From NCBI GenBank assembly GCA_011037195.1, contig JAAEAF010008042.1:1-64000 (forward strand): a stretch of 64,000 nt of DNA, given 5' to 3'. Source of the stretch: Triatoma infestans. Lineage: Eukaryota; Arthropoda; Insecta; Hemiptera; Reduviidae. Each line of letters starts with the position of its first letter. Positions within the stretch are counted from its first letter, which is position 1. Under the pieces are notes generated by a model that had not been told where the DNA came from, ran no database searches, and saw only the letters and a list, made by a program, of their open reading frames with translations. This document shows, one piece after another, positions 45,776 through 58,321 of the stretch. Both the position numbers and the translations under genes were made by a program.

Positions 45776-46101
45776 AGTCCTCATTATTATTGTTGCTTTT
45801 TAACCAGTGTCAAATTAAAAAAGAAATTACTTTGAAGAAAAATGGTGATCAGCACAAGAACCAACGGATATAGCATATTAAGGAGGGAAAATGAATAGCA
45901 ATGAAGGCTAAAGAAAGCCTTTAATATTTTCTTTATATATATATATATAATATCATAATGAGAAGAATATTTTTAATAAAAACTCGGAGAAAATGTTGAT
46001 GGAACCTCTTTGTAAAATGTATAGAATCTATTAGTTCTGGATGAAAGCTTGTTGACTAATATTCAGCACTTTCCATGGTTTTTCTTTCCTTTTTCTATCT
46101 C

Positions 46102-46138
46102 TTTTTTGTGTTTTTTGTGTTTTTTGTGTTTTTTGTGT
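46102..46138 (+). repeat. (TTTTTTGTG)n minisatellite
   Basis: Four near-perfect 9-bp units. Direct observation. Confidence 0.9.
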
Positions 46139-46459
46139 TTGTTAAATTTTTTCTTTCTTCTTATGTGGAAATATTTCTTGCATTTTCCTGTTGATACTCT
46201 TTTCTTTGTGCGTTCTCTCGCTCTCTCTCTCTCTCACTGCAACTCCGGCGTTATAAGGAAAAACCTTTACAACCTTTAGAACTTTAAAGGTGCTGCGTAT
46301 TTTCTCAGAACTTAAAGCCTTCCAGTTCTCTCTGTTGGCAATATTTATAAGTAAACAATTTTCTTCTATATATTTATAAATATGTCTAGTTTCTAGTAAT
46401 TGTGTTAGTTTTACTGTGTTGTTGTAATTTTACTAAAAGTTTTTAAATAAAATTATCGC

Positions 46460-47460
46460 CTAGCTATTTTAGAAAAACGCATTTCCGGTCAACCGATTTT
46501 CTTCAAACTCAGAAATTTGACGACGTATTTAATTTTAATTAATACTATTTAGTTGCTTGAACTGTATAATAAACACAAAAAAAAAATCCGGTTCTTACTC
46601 CAGTTTTCAAAATTTAAATTGACAAATTTTATAGTTAGTGTACCACATTTAATGAAATTCGTCAGAATTCGTCGAAAACTGATGAAACTGTTTAGTAAAA
46701 GCGCACTTCCAGTTTACTAATTTTCTTGAAACTCGGAATTTTGGCTACCTATTTATTTTTAATTAATTTTGTTTGGATGGTAAAATTGTATAATCAACTA
46801 TGATAGCACTTCAGAAAAAACATAGCCCGCCCACTCCACCAAAAGCCTCCTTAAATGACGTTATCATAAGAAATGTTTCAAATAAAAGTTGTAGCTCTTT
46901 ATTTATAGTACACATTATTACTTTAAAGAAAATCGTTGGAGCCGTTTTCGAGAAAATACCCGAAAACTTAAAAAAATACATTTCATTAAAAACGCACTTC
47001 TGGTCATCCGATTCTTTTCAAACTCGGAATTTCAACAACATATTTAATTCTAATTAATATTATTTAGATGACAGAATTGCATAGTAAACTGAAATAGTAC
47101 TTTAGAGGAAAACCTAACCCCACTCTTCCACCAAAACTGTCTTTAAATGAATTTTCCAGGAGAAATGTTTCAAATACAAGTTGTAGTCTTTGTATGTGTA
47201 CTTGATATGCTAAGTTTCAAGAAAATTGTCGGAATCATGTTTGAGAAAATCGCAAAAAAGTAAAAAAAAAAAATGTAATAAAGGTGGTACTTCCGGTTGT
47301 GTAATTTTGACAGACAACTTACTCTCTGAATCCATGGTGATACCTAAACGGAATAACAAGTTTCAACTTTCGGCGATTTTTCATTTTTGATCTATGCTAT
47401 TCAAATACATACAGATATGTAAAACTATCACTTTTATGAAAAACATCCCCCCCCCCACCC
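46460..47460. repeat. Dispersed repeat family, tandem-module copy
   Basis: The block 'cacttccggt(c/t)...ccgattttcttcaaactcgg' recurs at about 46480, 46700, 46990 and 47285, spaced by about 220-290 bp. Between the blocks are 'attaatattatttag..gatagaattg' and 'gaaatgtttcaaataaaagttgtag' segments. The arrangement matches 61020-61960 module for module, so the unit is an array of related monomers of about 290 bp rather than a single copy. Confidence 0.7.
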
Positions 47461-48274
47461 AAAATTGATCACAGATAGTTTTGCGGAGTATGTACTGTTA
47501 AATTCAAAATGTTTTATGAGGTTGGTTTGGTGTTATAGGCGTAATACAATGTAATCATTGCTAGTACTTGCCTAGGTTAATATTTGCCCCCACTAATCAA
47601 CATATTCATGGTCATGGCAACTGAGTAAAATTATAGGTATAAAGATAATTATAGGTATAAAGATAATTATATATAAGTATAAAGATAATTGCATTAAGTG
47701 TAGTAAGAGAAAGATGTGTTTCACAAACCAGAATTTTATTCCTTTGTTTTTGAAGCACAAAGTAGGTACACATCCATGGGTAAAATTACAAAATGAAGCT
47801 CTTCACGAATTAAGCTTTCAAGCTGACAGAATTCATCCATATCACTCTCAACATATTCTTAATGTAATTTAAACATAAATTAATATCATTTAAATTATGC
47901 ATGATAAATAATGACGCATACATTTGATTTCCTTTATTATTTATTTTAATATCATCTCCAAATTGCCGTTTGCCGCCAACCTTCTTACATAATTAATTTA
48001 TTTACATATTTTCTTGTATTAACCCTGCTTGTATTTCACATTTATTTTTTACTTATACAAGCTAATGACTGTCCATAATCTTTGCATTGCCTTTCTTTAA
48101 AATTGATCTATTCTTACAGTTTACTCCTGATATAACTTTCGCCTGCCCCCCCCCCCCAATAAAAATGACTTGATAAAACAGCACTATTAAAATTTAGTTA
48201 TAAAGTTTTCTTGAAAACATGTCATTTATTATACACTATTTTCTAATGTCTTATCATAATTCCACTTTGTCATG

Positions 48275-48276
<2 letters not shown>

Positions 48277-48316
<40 letters not shown>
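48277..48316. repeat. (AC)n microsatellite
   Basis: About 20 uninterrupted AC units. Direct observation. Confidence 0.95.
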
Positions 48317-48318
<2 letters not shown>

Positions 48319-48426
48319 TAACATAAAATTATAACCTCCCCACATATATACAGCCAACAAACCAACAAATGTGAGTGTAACAGAAACATTATGTTGACGT
48401 GCACTCTCTACACAAACTTGGTGTAT

Positions 48427-48466
48427 TTACTCTGACGATGGATGAAAATCCGAAACCGGTCAGTAA
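48427..48466 (+). ncRNA. Hammerhead-ribozyme-like motif (type I layout)
   Basis: In order: stem I strand TTACT (48427-48431); CTGACGA core (48432-48438); one extra T; stem II GGAT-GAAA-ATCC (48440-48451) with a GAAA tetraloop; GAAA (48452-48455); a minimal stem III made by CCGG; a GTC cleavage triplet (48459-48461); and the stem I return strand AGTAA (48462-48466), which pairs perfectly with TTACT. The short palindromic stem III resembles that of hammerheads in retroelements, which can act as dimers. The extra T between core and stem II is non-canonical, so self-cleavage is uncertain. It probably marks a Penelope-like or retrozyme-like remnant. Confidence 0.5.
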
Positions 48467-51400
48467 CAAAATCAATATGCATGCTACGACGTATAAAATA
48501 CCTGATATGCTGAGTACTTTCTTTACTCTACCTGCAAAATACACACATTAACCTCCTTATAGATAGCTTTATAAAAGCAAAAAAAAAAATAATAATATTA
48601 CGAGCATATATATATATATATATAGAATATAAAATTTTGCTTCTAAAAACAAGCATAAAAAGTTACTTAGCGTCCCGCACACATATTGCTCTGGTGGTAG
48701 TTTATTGAACTTATACCAAAACTTTCCATTTTTTTTTTTACAAAGTTCGTTTTTATTTTATTTTATTTATTTTTTTTTTTTTTTTAGAAGTAGTAAAGTT
48801 CTTTGATGAGTTTGCCAACATCTCTTTTTTTTTTTCCTGCTCTTATCTGTTACGTCACTTCACCTTTTATCAGTATTATTAAATTGATGTTTTTTCGATG
48901 TTTTTCAATGTAAATTGATTTTTTTTTTTCTAAGAACATTTTGAAAATAAATATTATATTGTAAAAATCCAAATTGTTGTAACAATTACAAACAGCTCAT
49001 TCATTTGAATAATAGAAATTCATTAATTGGATGAAATTATTAGAATTATTTATCTTGATTTGTTTATGGTCCTAGCTGATCAGCTGGAAGCGTTGTACAG
49101 GCAACATAAAGACTAGATACTAGATATGGTTGGTCTTTGTAGAAGGTAGAAATGTTTTTTTTTTAATTACTTAGTGTAAACTGCAGCTGTATTTTTGTAA
49201 TTTCATCAGTTGTTGAGGTTGACGAAATTTTTGGTCGACCTTTGTAGGAGTTTCGTGGTATTTTGAATTATTGCTTCATTTGAGAGTTTTTTGTTTGTTT
49301 GTTACGATTTGGAAATGTTTTTTTTTACATAAAAAAATAAATAAATAAATTTAATCAAACGAACAAAGAAATTATAAATAACAATATGGGTGACAAGTTC
49401 TTAAAGAAAAATCTATCACATTGGTGCAAAACATTGGCCAAGAATTTAGATTAGCAACATCATAAATATCTAAGATTGTATTGCTATTAACATCAAAAAG
49501 GAAATAACTTTTTACTGTCTCTTGCACTAAGTGAACTGTGAATACTATTTTGATGTATTAGGTAGATGTATTGTATGTGTGTGTGTGTGTGTGTTGTGTT
49601 GTGCTGTAGCATTTGGCGTGAGTGTTGTTGAAAAGGTTTATGTATGGGTAAGTTTTAGATAAGAGAAAAGTATTAAGAAATAAGTAAGAAGTCACAACTG
49701 GTTTAAAAAAATATATTATCTCTTAAAAGAATTTAAATACTTCCCAATAATAAGCTTATAAATACAATATAGAAACCCTTGAACTTAAATGTTCTTAAAC
49801 TCAAACACTTATTGGCACACTGAATTTAAAATGAGGGAGTGTAGTTCTGAAAGCGACGAATGTTACTGGTAGAATCCAGAAATTAGACTCTTCAAACAAT
49901 GCTGGGCCTTCCGGAAGGGGTATTTAGAAAGGTTTTTTTAACGGTGTTGTACCTAGGTTCTTTGTTTAGGGATATCATTGAACTTGGATTAATAGTCCCT
50001 AACAGATTATACGTTCATTTCACTGCACTAAAATACAGTCATTTAAAGTTAAAATCACTGACATACGAATTTTCCAAACGAATTTCTATTTTTCCCTTTG
50101 CTTCTTCCACTACACTATTCACTAAGGTGGCTCTTAAAGATTATCTCAATCATCTTAGAATTGTTAAAATAAATCAAAATTTAAGCCTATTAAAGGGCAG
50201 TTCTAGAATGATGGAAGGTAAGGAGCTTTAATTTATTTTGTAAGTAGATATCACTTGCTGATTTCTCCTTGTGCATGAAGCGTTGTTTTCCAGGTTGAGA
50301 CTTATAGCTATACTATGCTATATTTCGAATTTGCGGCTGGCGTTCTCAAATCTAAATGGCAATTTGTACTGATCGGATTGTTACTTGATTCTAAATTCAC
50401 TGATAGAATGTTCTATAAGTGGAATAGAAGTCAATTTCCTAGGCATATCCTGCTTGCCTTCGAAATCGAGGAGGGCACTAAATAAGGCACCTCTCTCCTA
50501 TTCCATGGGATGTTATGAGGGGTTAAGAAGGAAGAATATAAAAATGATTGAAGGTGGAAAAGTAACTTCAATATGCTACGTTTTCTTACTTCTTGTCAGC
50601 TATCTTTACTAGGCGTAACCTCAGTTTCCCTTTACAAGGATAACTACAAAAATGAATGTACTTCGTGTTAATTTTATTGATTACACTCCCATGTTACTTG
50701 CGGCACTGCTTAGTGCTAGAATGTTCCTTCCACATTAAGTAACTCTCAACAATTACTCACATTCTGTAAATCCTTCCAATTATCTCCATGTCATCAGCAT
50801 ATGCAAATTAATGCATACTTTATTCCAAATTTACCCCTGAAACATTTTCAGTTTGCTTACCCCGTGATATTAAATTTTTACAATTCCTGTTTTCATGGAA
50901 ATTCCATAAATACGATACATAGGAATCATTTTTAGTAATTTAACTGTTTATAATATTATTTATTAGATCGTAGAGAAATGTCTGTCAAATCCACGGACCT
51001 GCTTTTAATACTAAAGTTTTCTTAAACCCACACGGCATTTGGTCACGGACTGTTGACAGCATATCATTCATATAACACCTTAAATATGGTCAGTTTTTGG
51101 TAAATTATGGCAGAAAATAGCCAGGAAAAGTGGTTAGCAAAACTCAGTGATTTTGACTTTTCTAATTTCACTTAAAACCATAAACTTTTAATGGTTCCTG
51201 TGGATTATGTAACATTAAACTTTGTAATGAAGAGTTTTTTTTAGAATTAATAACTGGAAAGGTTTATTGAAACTTTAATTATATAAATATTTATATGATA
51301 GTGTCAAATTATAGTTTCGTACTATTCTTGACCTACATCCTAAAGATAAAATGCGGTATTGAAACTCATACGTCTTTCTTCTTACTGCAGTTAATAAAAA

Positions 51401-52364
51401 TGACAATTTTCAACTTTGAACTTGTATTTAAAAATTTGTTTATTGGCCCGAACATAAATATGGAGGTAGTTGACTAGGTAATAGAGGTAGAGGTAATAGT
51501 TGAATAATTATATTGTAATCAGAAAAATTTAGCGCCAATAACACATTTAACAAACACGAATAACATCTGCAATTTAACGTCGTTAAATTTTTCAGAACCA
51601 TCCAAAAAAAGCAATTTTAACGGGAATATAATTTTTGTTTTAAACACAAGTGATTTATTTGTAGAATCTCTCGCTCTTTGTTTCCGCCCATGTTGCAATG
51701 AGCCTCTTCAGTGTCGTTACACCTTAAAAGCCAATAAGGCAATGAACCTTGGTAGAGAAGGGGCGTGGCTATCAATTGCCATAAGTGAAATTTGTGTGAA
51801 TATTTCACATCTTTTTTTTTTTTAATCTTCTTAAGGAACTGCTTTTAAAAGTTGGCAATAATCATAGGGAAAAAAAGTATCTCGCCTTACTATTTAAACA
51901 CTTGATATATTTGATAAATAGAAACTTAGAATTCCTTTAATAATAATAATAATAATCAAAAACATAAAAAAAATGATATTGCTTGAGCACAGGCAAACTG
52001 CTGTTCCATTTCCTGTAGCTCGCGTGGTCATTACTTTTGTGTGCACATGTCGCTTGATATTTTGAGTTATATACATCGCTCATGCTTCAACTATATTAAT
52101 ATAAATATTTTGTCACGTAATTATAACCTTAGATCACCCACAACCCTTAAATCCCAAAAATGACCAGTATTAACTTGGAAAAATTAAGAAAATTAATTAT
52201 CTGACGAGAGTTAAATATTAAATTTTAGATTTTTAGATTAAAATACAAAATAAAATAACTCACCTATGCGCAGAATAGTTTATAATCTGGTAAACTTCCG
52301 TGAACAACAATATCTCTTGAATATTAATTCCATTTTTTTTTTACTTTGTTTAATAGTTTTTTTT

Positions 52365-52683
52365 TTACTCACTCTTGCTATCGTGTCCAATGTTTGAAAT
52401 TGAGTTTTCATCAGAAATACATGTGAGCTTTGCACAACTCAAAAACGCTTAAAACATTGCAAACTTCCATATTTCGTTTAAGTTTTACCAGGTTTTGGTT
52501 AAAATCGGTCAACCGGAAATAACACTCTACTGAATAATTTTTTATCAGCTATGACGATTTACTTTATAAACTTGATATATCATCTACAGGTTTTTAAAAA
52601 GCTACAACTGTTATTTGAAACATTTTTCCAAGAAAGTATGGGCTTTTTGGAGAAGGGACGGCATTATGCTTGTCTTTAAAGTA
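52365..52683 (+). repeat. Dispersed repeat family copy, left part (interrupted)
   Basis: 'ttgaaattgagttttcatcagaaatacatgtgagc', 'tcggtcaaccggaaataacactctactgaat' and 'gaaacatttttccaagaaag' match the family. The copy is interrupted at the TA dinucleotide at 52682-52683 by the pogo-like element and resumes at 53837. Confidence 0.6.
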
Positions 52684-53836
52684 GGGGAGGGTGGGGCTTG
52701 TTGTTACAGTAGAATTTTTAAAAAATCGGCTGAGAGAAGCACTTCCTAGGTGGCCAAATTTGAGAGATGTGCCAGTGCTGTGTGTTGTAACCAGTTCCCG
52801 CTAAGATTCTGTTGCATATGGCGGCATTGTGTGACTTTCCTCGAAATATCATAGTGCAAGCTGCATTTTATTATTGAAACAGAAAGCTGTGATCTGAAAA
52901 CTACTAAAGATAAAGCTTTCATACTTATGCTGTTAATTCACGCATCCTTAACAATAATTTCAATCCAATATGGTTGCGCTAGTTCTTTGACCTATGTGTT
53001 TACGGAATAATTAGTGAAATAGCGTCATTGGGGTTAATTGTTACACTAGTTTGGAGCATGATGTTACAGTGTAACCACTTGCCCCACTGCTGCTTATCTT
53101 AAATCAAATCACAGCAGATCATAAAAGAAATGAAGCCAAAAAACAAGAAAAACGAGAAAGTTGGCAATTCTAACAAAAAGTAAATCTGTGTCTCCAAAGC
53201 TGCGAACAAGAATTAAAAAAAATAATTTGCCGTCATCAAGTTCCGGCGAAGAAGATGAGGAGGACTGGCTGTGCCTGAAATGTCTAAAACCATGGTCGCA
53301 GTCAAAAGGTGTAGAAAATTGTGTTCAATGCCTGCAGTGCAAAAGATGGGCCCATTCAAAATGTGTTAAAGATGACCCTAGATATATTTGCCACAATTAT
53401 CACTTGGACTTAGAGATAGGGAGTGGCAGTGAATAGAAAGAGAATGAATGTTTAAGCATTTAAGTTTGTAATAATCCATGTTTAAATCATAATCAAGCTG
53501 CTATTATTAATAAAATAAAGATCTGATAATTTGTTTATTGAACCTATTTGTTTTATTTCCTTGAAATAAATACCCAAACATATATTTTATACATTGTAAC
53601 AACTTACTGCACGTAGCAACAAGCCCCACGGAAGGGCACGTTGTTACAGTATGCGCATTTTAATAGTATTTCAATTTTTTAAATGTTACTTCATTTTGAA
53701 AAATCCCCCAAAAAATATATAATTAGTAGAAATAAATGAGACAACAAATTAATCAATTTTCAGTAATTTTGAGTGCAACATATAGCAATTAAAAAATGTT
53801 AACTGAAATTTGTAACAACAAGCCCCACACCTCCGC
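52684..53836 (+). mobile_element. pogo/Tc1-like DNA transposon derivative, 1153 bp
   Basis: The left end (ggggagggtggggcttgttgttaca) and the reverse complement of the right end (gcggaggtgtggggcttgttgttaca) form inverted repeats of about 25 bp. TA stands outside both ends (52682-52683 and 53837-53838), the hallmark duplication of the Tc1/mariner/pogo superfamily. The 'gttacagt' and 'gccccac' motifs recur subterminally (near 53070-53090 and 53620-53650). The only coding remnant is the C-terminal finger at 53134-53436, so most of the transposase gene has been lost by internal deletion. Confidence 0.8.
53134..53436 (+). pseudogene. C-terminal part of a pogo-like transposase with zinc finger
   Basis: The frame is open from 53134 after a TGA. 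It reads KTRKTRKLAILTKSKSVSP, an acidic Ser-rich linker (SSSSGEEDEEDW) and then LCLKCLKPWSQSK, CVQCLQCKRWAHSKC, ending YICHNYHLDLEIGSGSE. The Cys/His spacing and the 'W.QC..C..WAH..C' signature are those of the PHD-like finger at the C-terminus of many invertebrate pogo/Tigger-type transposases, preceded there by the same 'Lys-rich, ILT-S-P' segment. The DDE catalytic core and the DNA-binding helix-turn-helix are absent. Whether any product is made is unknown. Confidence 0.7.
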
Positions 53837-54100
53837 TATTATCTTCGTATAAATTATATGATTTTATCATTTATATAATATTAATTTAGAATTAAAGGTG
53901 TTGCTGAAATATTCTGAGTTAGAAGAAAACCAGTTAACCAAAAATGCGACTTTACCGAACAGTTCTTTCAGTTTTCTGCGATTTATCCATAAATTTGATA
54001 TATACTAAATAGACACTTTTGTTTAAAACTTTATTCAAAAAAATTCATTTTAGGGGCATTTTGGGAGAGGAATGATGAAATTGTGTTTTCCTTTAAATAA
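53837..54100 (+). repeat. Dispersed repeat family copy, right part
   Basis: After the transposon the family modules resume with 'ttgctgaaatattctgagtt', 'aaccagttaaccaaaaatgcgactttaccgaacag' and 'gcgatttatcc'. Together with 52365-52683 this forms one copy split by the insertion. Confidence 0.55.
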
Positions 54101-55637
54101 AATAAAAAAAACATTTTATTAAGTTTACATTATTCCATCACTATAACACAGAAGACAAATAAACATTTATTTTTTAATCGCAATTTTTCTTTTAATTACA
54201 ATCATCTAGCGATGCCCTCGAAGTTTCCTCATTTCTTAATATCAACTATTTAGTTTATAGTTTATGTCTACATAGACAGTGCTTAATTAAGCTTAATGGA
54301 TTAACGCTATATAATCCCCACTACAAAGACACGCTATTGGCTTAATTATATCTCCCGCCTTTATTATTACATATCAATATGTTGATAACTTTATTTACAT
54401 ATTAACTATAGAACTTTGGGGGATGATCATGACGTGAATAAAAGAATCTCTTTAGACAAACCCTTTTTATTAGGCCATTTTCCCACTACTTCCTGTCCAC
54501 ACCAGCCTTTTCCTAACATGTCACTCTTCTTTTATATGTGTAAGCTCCATGATTCCGTAGTGATTAAAATGGCATTACTCTAATTTAAAAATAAAAAAAC
54601 CATACGGATGGTACAGATCGATCAGAATTTCTTAAACGAACTATACCCGATTTTGTACGGAAAAATACGAAAATCAACGAATACTTAACAAGAATTTCCT
54701 CCCAAGAAAATTTCATTTAAATTTTGTCTCCAAATTTCTTATTCAACGCCTCCTTTTCTCGAAGGCCAATAATCTTATAAACTTTTCTGCAACATAATAA
54801 TAAATACATGGTCTACCAATGCGGATGAGTTCTACCTGGGAGAGTTCAACACTTTCCTGCTTTATTAGGGTAATAATAAATTCCATGTCAATAGTAACTA
54901 TGTAAATTGCAATTTTGAGACAATGGTTTGAGTTTTGAATAACATTCAATATACATATACATATATATATATATATATAGACCTTTTCTTCTTCAATAAA
55001 TTTGGCCATCACCCCAATTATCGCTGAATTTTCTTTTTAACATTAAGTATACAAAGCTAATTACAAATGAATATCACAAATAAATGAATTTAGTGTCAAA
55101 TATTGCAAAAAATTATTTAGAAGAAAACAATTCAATCCGTTTATGCTTTAAAAAAATAATAAAATAAAATAAATAAAAATAAAGAATAATTCAAGAAAAG
55201 TAAATAAAAATTTCACTATATTTAAAATTGAATATCTCCGAGAAATATTCAATGGGGTTTTTTCTCTTTCAATAACCATTTTTCAAGAAAATAAATCTAT
55301 TTTAAGAATTCGTTAAAAAAAAAATATGTCGTTCAAATTTAAATAAGAAAGTTGGTTTTTGAAATCTCTTCAGCTTAAAAAAAATATTTATAAAAAAAAT
55401 ATATATGTGGATTTCTTGAAAAAATTAAGTAGGTTATCATTTGGATAATTTTTTTTTTTTTCATCTGATCTTCTTTCGAAGACAAATGAGTGGGCATATT
55501 TAAATCGTCACCCTGTACAATAAAACAAGCTATTTATTATACTGTTATTCATTTTATATCAGATATTTAAGTAATAGAATTAAAAACATTGTTGACGAAT
55601 TATCCAAGTGAGTGAAGTTCCATGAATATCGCTATGC

Positions 55638-55677
<40 letters not shown>

Positions 55678-55725
55678 ATTATATATTTATTGTTCAAGTG
55701 AAAGTAGCCAGTCGTGAGGAACTTT
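54100..55725. other. A+T-rich non-coding stretch
   Basis: It contains (TA)n near 54958-54979 and (TTA)n at 55639-55676. No coding evidence. Confidence 0.5.
55639..55676. repeat. (TTA)n microsatellite
   Basis: About twelve TTA units. Direct observation. Confidence 0.95.
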
Positions 55726-55729
55726 ATTC

Positions 55730-56440
55730 AAATCACTATCTCGAAGTACATGGTATACGCGTTGTTCACCCGTTCCGCCAGAGTTTCTGATCATCTGTTT
55801 CTAGACCTTCCAATCTTCTTGTCGCCTTTCAGCCTATATTGCATCGTTTGCGATGGCAATCGGCTAATCTCCTTCCGATTCAATGGAATGTGACTTGGTC
55901 ATTCTCCTCCTATATTAATGGTAAATGAAAAACTCTTAAATAAATCTCAAACTCTACATTTCGGCTACTTGGATTCGGCTAAAAATCCTAGGCTCATAGG
56001 ATCCATGTCTCACGTTCATATAGTGCGGTACAAACACCTCCATAAATCTATAAAGTTTCAGCTGCATCGACTTTTTCCTGAAGGGTCCTCTTTGATCTTG
56101 CTACACACTTCATTCTGAACCGTCCTATTGTATCCGTCGATACAAGTAGGGCACATAAGAACCGATATTTCTAAAATGTGAGGCTTGTTTCCATTTCTTT
56201 GCCATTTATCACAATTTTCAATTACACTGCCTTTTGTCACAATTTTGTTACACTGAAATTTCATAACTTCAGATTTCTGGTTTGAGATCAACAAATTAAA
56301 TTTGAGAAGGACAGCTTTTGGAGAGAAACTTCCGATTCTGCTAGAAGAACACCATATCATCCGCATACAATATTGACTCGATGTATAGACACCGCGGCCA
56401 ACTGACAGTCGCATATACAAATTTCTCCATTTTTGTAGGA
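55730..56440 (-). pseudogene. LINE reverse transcriptase palm remnant
   Basis: Minus-strand reading gives LYADDMVFF (the YADD catalytic block of RT) at about 56371-56345, followed after a stop and frame changes by 'ISNQKSEVMKF' (the 'N..KTE.M.F' block), 'LYRFMEVFVPHYMNV' and further degraded sequence. Order and spacing are those of the RT palm/thumb of animal LINEs. Several stops, so dead. Confidence 0.65.
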
Positions 56441-56559
56441 GATCGTCCCCACATATATATACTATTAAACAATGAAGATGGTAAGCTACGCCCTTGAATT
56501 ACCCTTTAAAAAAAATATCGTTATTGAGTGAAATAAGCTGATTTTTGGGAGCCCCAAAT

Positions 56560-57180
56560 CTGTGATTATAGTACTCAGCGTATGTGTGTAAGTGCCTGTC
56601 TCAGTACAATAACTCAACACGAAAAATTGCAGAAAGTTCCAGCTTTGCAACTTCCGTTAGGTATCATCCAAAGCATGTTTGACCAAAATCCGTCAGGAAG
56701 TGCAATTTTACTGAATAATTGTTGTTTTGCAATTTTCTCAAAAACGGGTAGAATAATTTTCTTTGAACTTTCAATAATAAATAGATAATTTGATTTAAGG
56801 ATAGTTTTGAAGAAAATTTAATGCTTTCCTTTAAAACCGGTCATTTATACGATTCCTATTACTTTTATCTTATGAAGTATATTGTATAATGAATTGCTGA
56901 AATTTCCGAGTTTAAAGAAGGTCTGTTAACTGAAAATCTTAGACTTTACTGAAAATGGCTTTCTAAGATTGCCGGGAATCACTGGAAAATGGTTGCAAAG
57001 ATTTACTTTAAAACTTAGAAATTTATCTGCATATCTATCACACAGATTATTTTTAGGGAGGCATGAGGCTCTGATTTAGGTTTAAATATTTAATAAACTG
57101 TGCAGATATTTAAATAAAATTTGTTAGTTACAATTGTAACAACAATAGTAAGAGAAAGTCATGTAATTGTTTTATACCGG
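56560..57180 (+). repeat. Dispersed repeat family copy
   Basis: 'cgtatgtgtgtaagtgcctg', 'aaaatccgtcaggaagtgcaattttactgaat', 'gttaactgaaaatcttagactttactg' and a terminal 'gtaagagaaagtcatgtaattg' mark the family. Confidence 0.6.
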
Positions 57181-57955
57181 TGTTTTCCTCCTCTAGTAAT
57201 GTAGTGAAATGTTAAAAAAAAAATATTCCTTCAATTAACTCACATTGTTTATGAATAACGTGCTGTTCACAATTTTAATTATGTTTTTGTTATATTTTAT
57301 TATCAATCATTTTCATTAATTGAAGCCATCGTTTTAATGAAATAAAATTTGTATGTATGTATGCATATGATATATTTGTTTGATGAATTTTAAATAAATT
57401 TTAATTAATTACGTTTTAATTACATTTTGTGTGTATAATTAATTTAGAATGTACTTTTTACGGTTTATATCTATGAATATATTTATGTATGCATGGGAAA
57501 TTTCCCCATATTTTACATGGCTTTATTATTTTTTTTTTTTTGTTGAATTTATTTCACCATTTTTCATATTTTCTATAAATTTCTATTTATATAACATTAT
57601 TTCTCATACTTTATTTCAATATTCTTTTGTTTTGTTTTTCTTTAAATGAAGGAACATCACGCGAGGGAGTTGTCTTCGGCTGTAATATCGATCGATATAT
57701 CTGTCGATCTTTCTAAGTTATGTGCACATCTTGGACACACATAAGGACATTCAAAAAAATCTTATGTGAAACACTCACACGACTTACTCTTATTCTTCTT
57801 AATAAAGTAATATATTGCCTTCAAGAAGACAATAACACTCTACCCAACTTAATCATGCCGTTCCGCTCAATTAGCCTTATTATTATTATTATTCAAAGAA
57901 GAGGAGGGCAAAACCCTACGCTATCCAAAGCCTCCCTGCGCCCATATAGCTACCC
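57180..57955. other. A+T-rich non-coding stretch
   Basis: Nothing recognised except a family end motif on the minus strand ('gtgaaacactcacacgacttactctta') at about 57766-57793. Confidence 0.45.
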
Positions 57956-58254
57956 TGTAACGGCAAGAGAGAAAACACAGGCCCGATTGAGAGAAAAAAG
58001 GCCCTCTCTGGTACTCTCTCACTCAAGCAGGCTAGAGTGGGGTCCAGTATATAAGCCAGTGAGATATCTAGACATCTATCTATCTATCAGATTCAACCAT
58101 ACATCGCATCGTGTCATATCTCTACTCCCACCTTTTATTCTTTAAAATCATTACAAGTCTAGTGTAGTTTGTGTAAACTTATAGCTATATTATAGCAGTG
58201 TCTTCATATCTCGTCTAATTAATCAATCCCACTTTCTCTCCGATATCAACTCCA
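57956..58254 (+). repeat. LTR-like copy 1
   Basis: It starts TGTAAC and ends 'tcaactcca' just before the PBS. A TATATAA box is at about 58049-58055. By eye it is roughly 85-90 percent identical to copy 2. Confidence 0.6.
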
Positions 58255-58321
58255 TTATAATGGTGGCAGCGTTTGAGAATCCCGCTTCAGCTTCAACATT
58301 TTCGAAGATAAAGATAAGTCG

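Larger units (their letters stand above)
44230..46455. other. Non-coding stretch
   Basis: It holds a family end fragment (44590-44660, 'attcgaaaatttgacacgatcataatacttac'), the SINE-like repeat at 45595-45775 and a (TTTTTTGTG)4 tract at 46102-46138. No gene was recognised. Confidence 0.45.
47460..52360. other. A+T-rich non-coding stretch
   Basis: It contains (AC)n at 48277-48316, the hammerhead-like motif at 48427-48466, (TA)n near 48606-48624, poly-T tracts near 48771-48786, and (GT)n near 49577-49595. Open runs at 49899-50231 and 50385-50612 show no recognisable domain and are not supported as genes. Confidence 0.45.

Noticed and set aside
49899..50231. 110-codon plus-strand open run
   Set aside because: No recognisable family, A/T-driven composition and no neighbouring exon-like signals. 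Left as non-coding.
57720..58145. 141-codon plus-strand open run
   Set aside because: The second half is LTR-like sequence (57956-58254) and the first half is A/T-rich repeat end. No domain.
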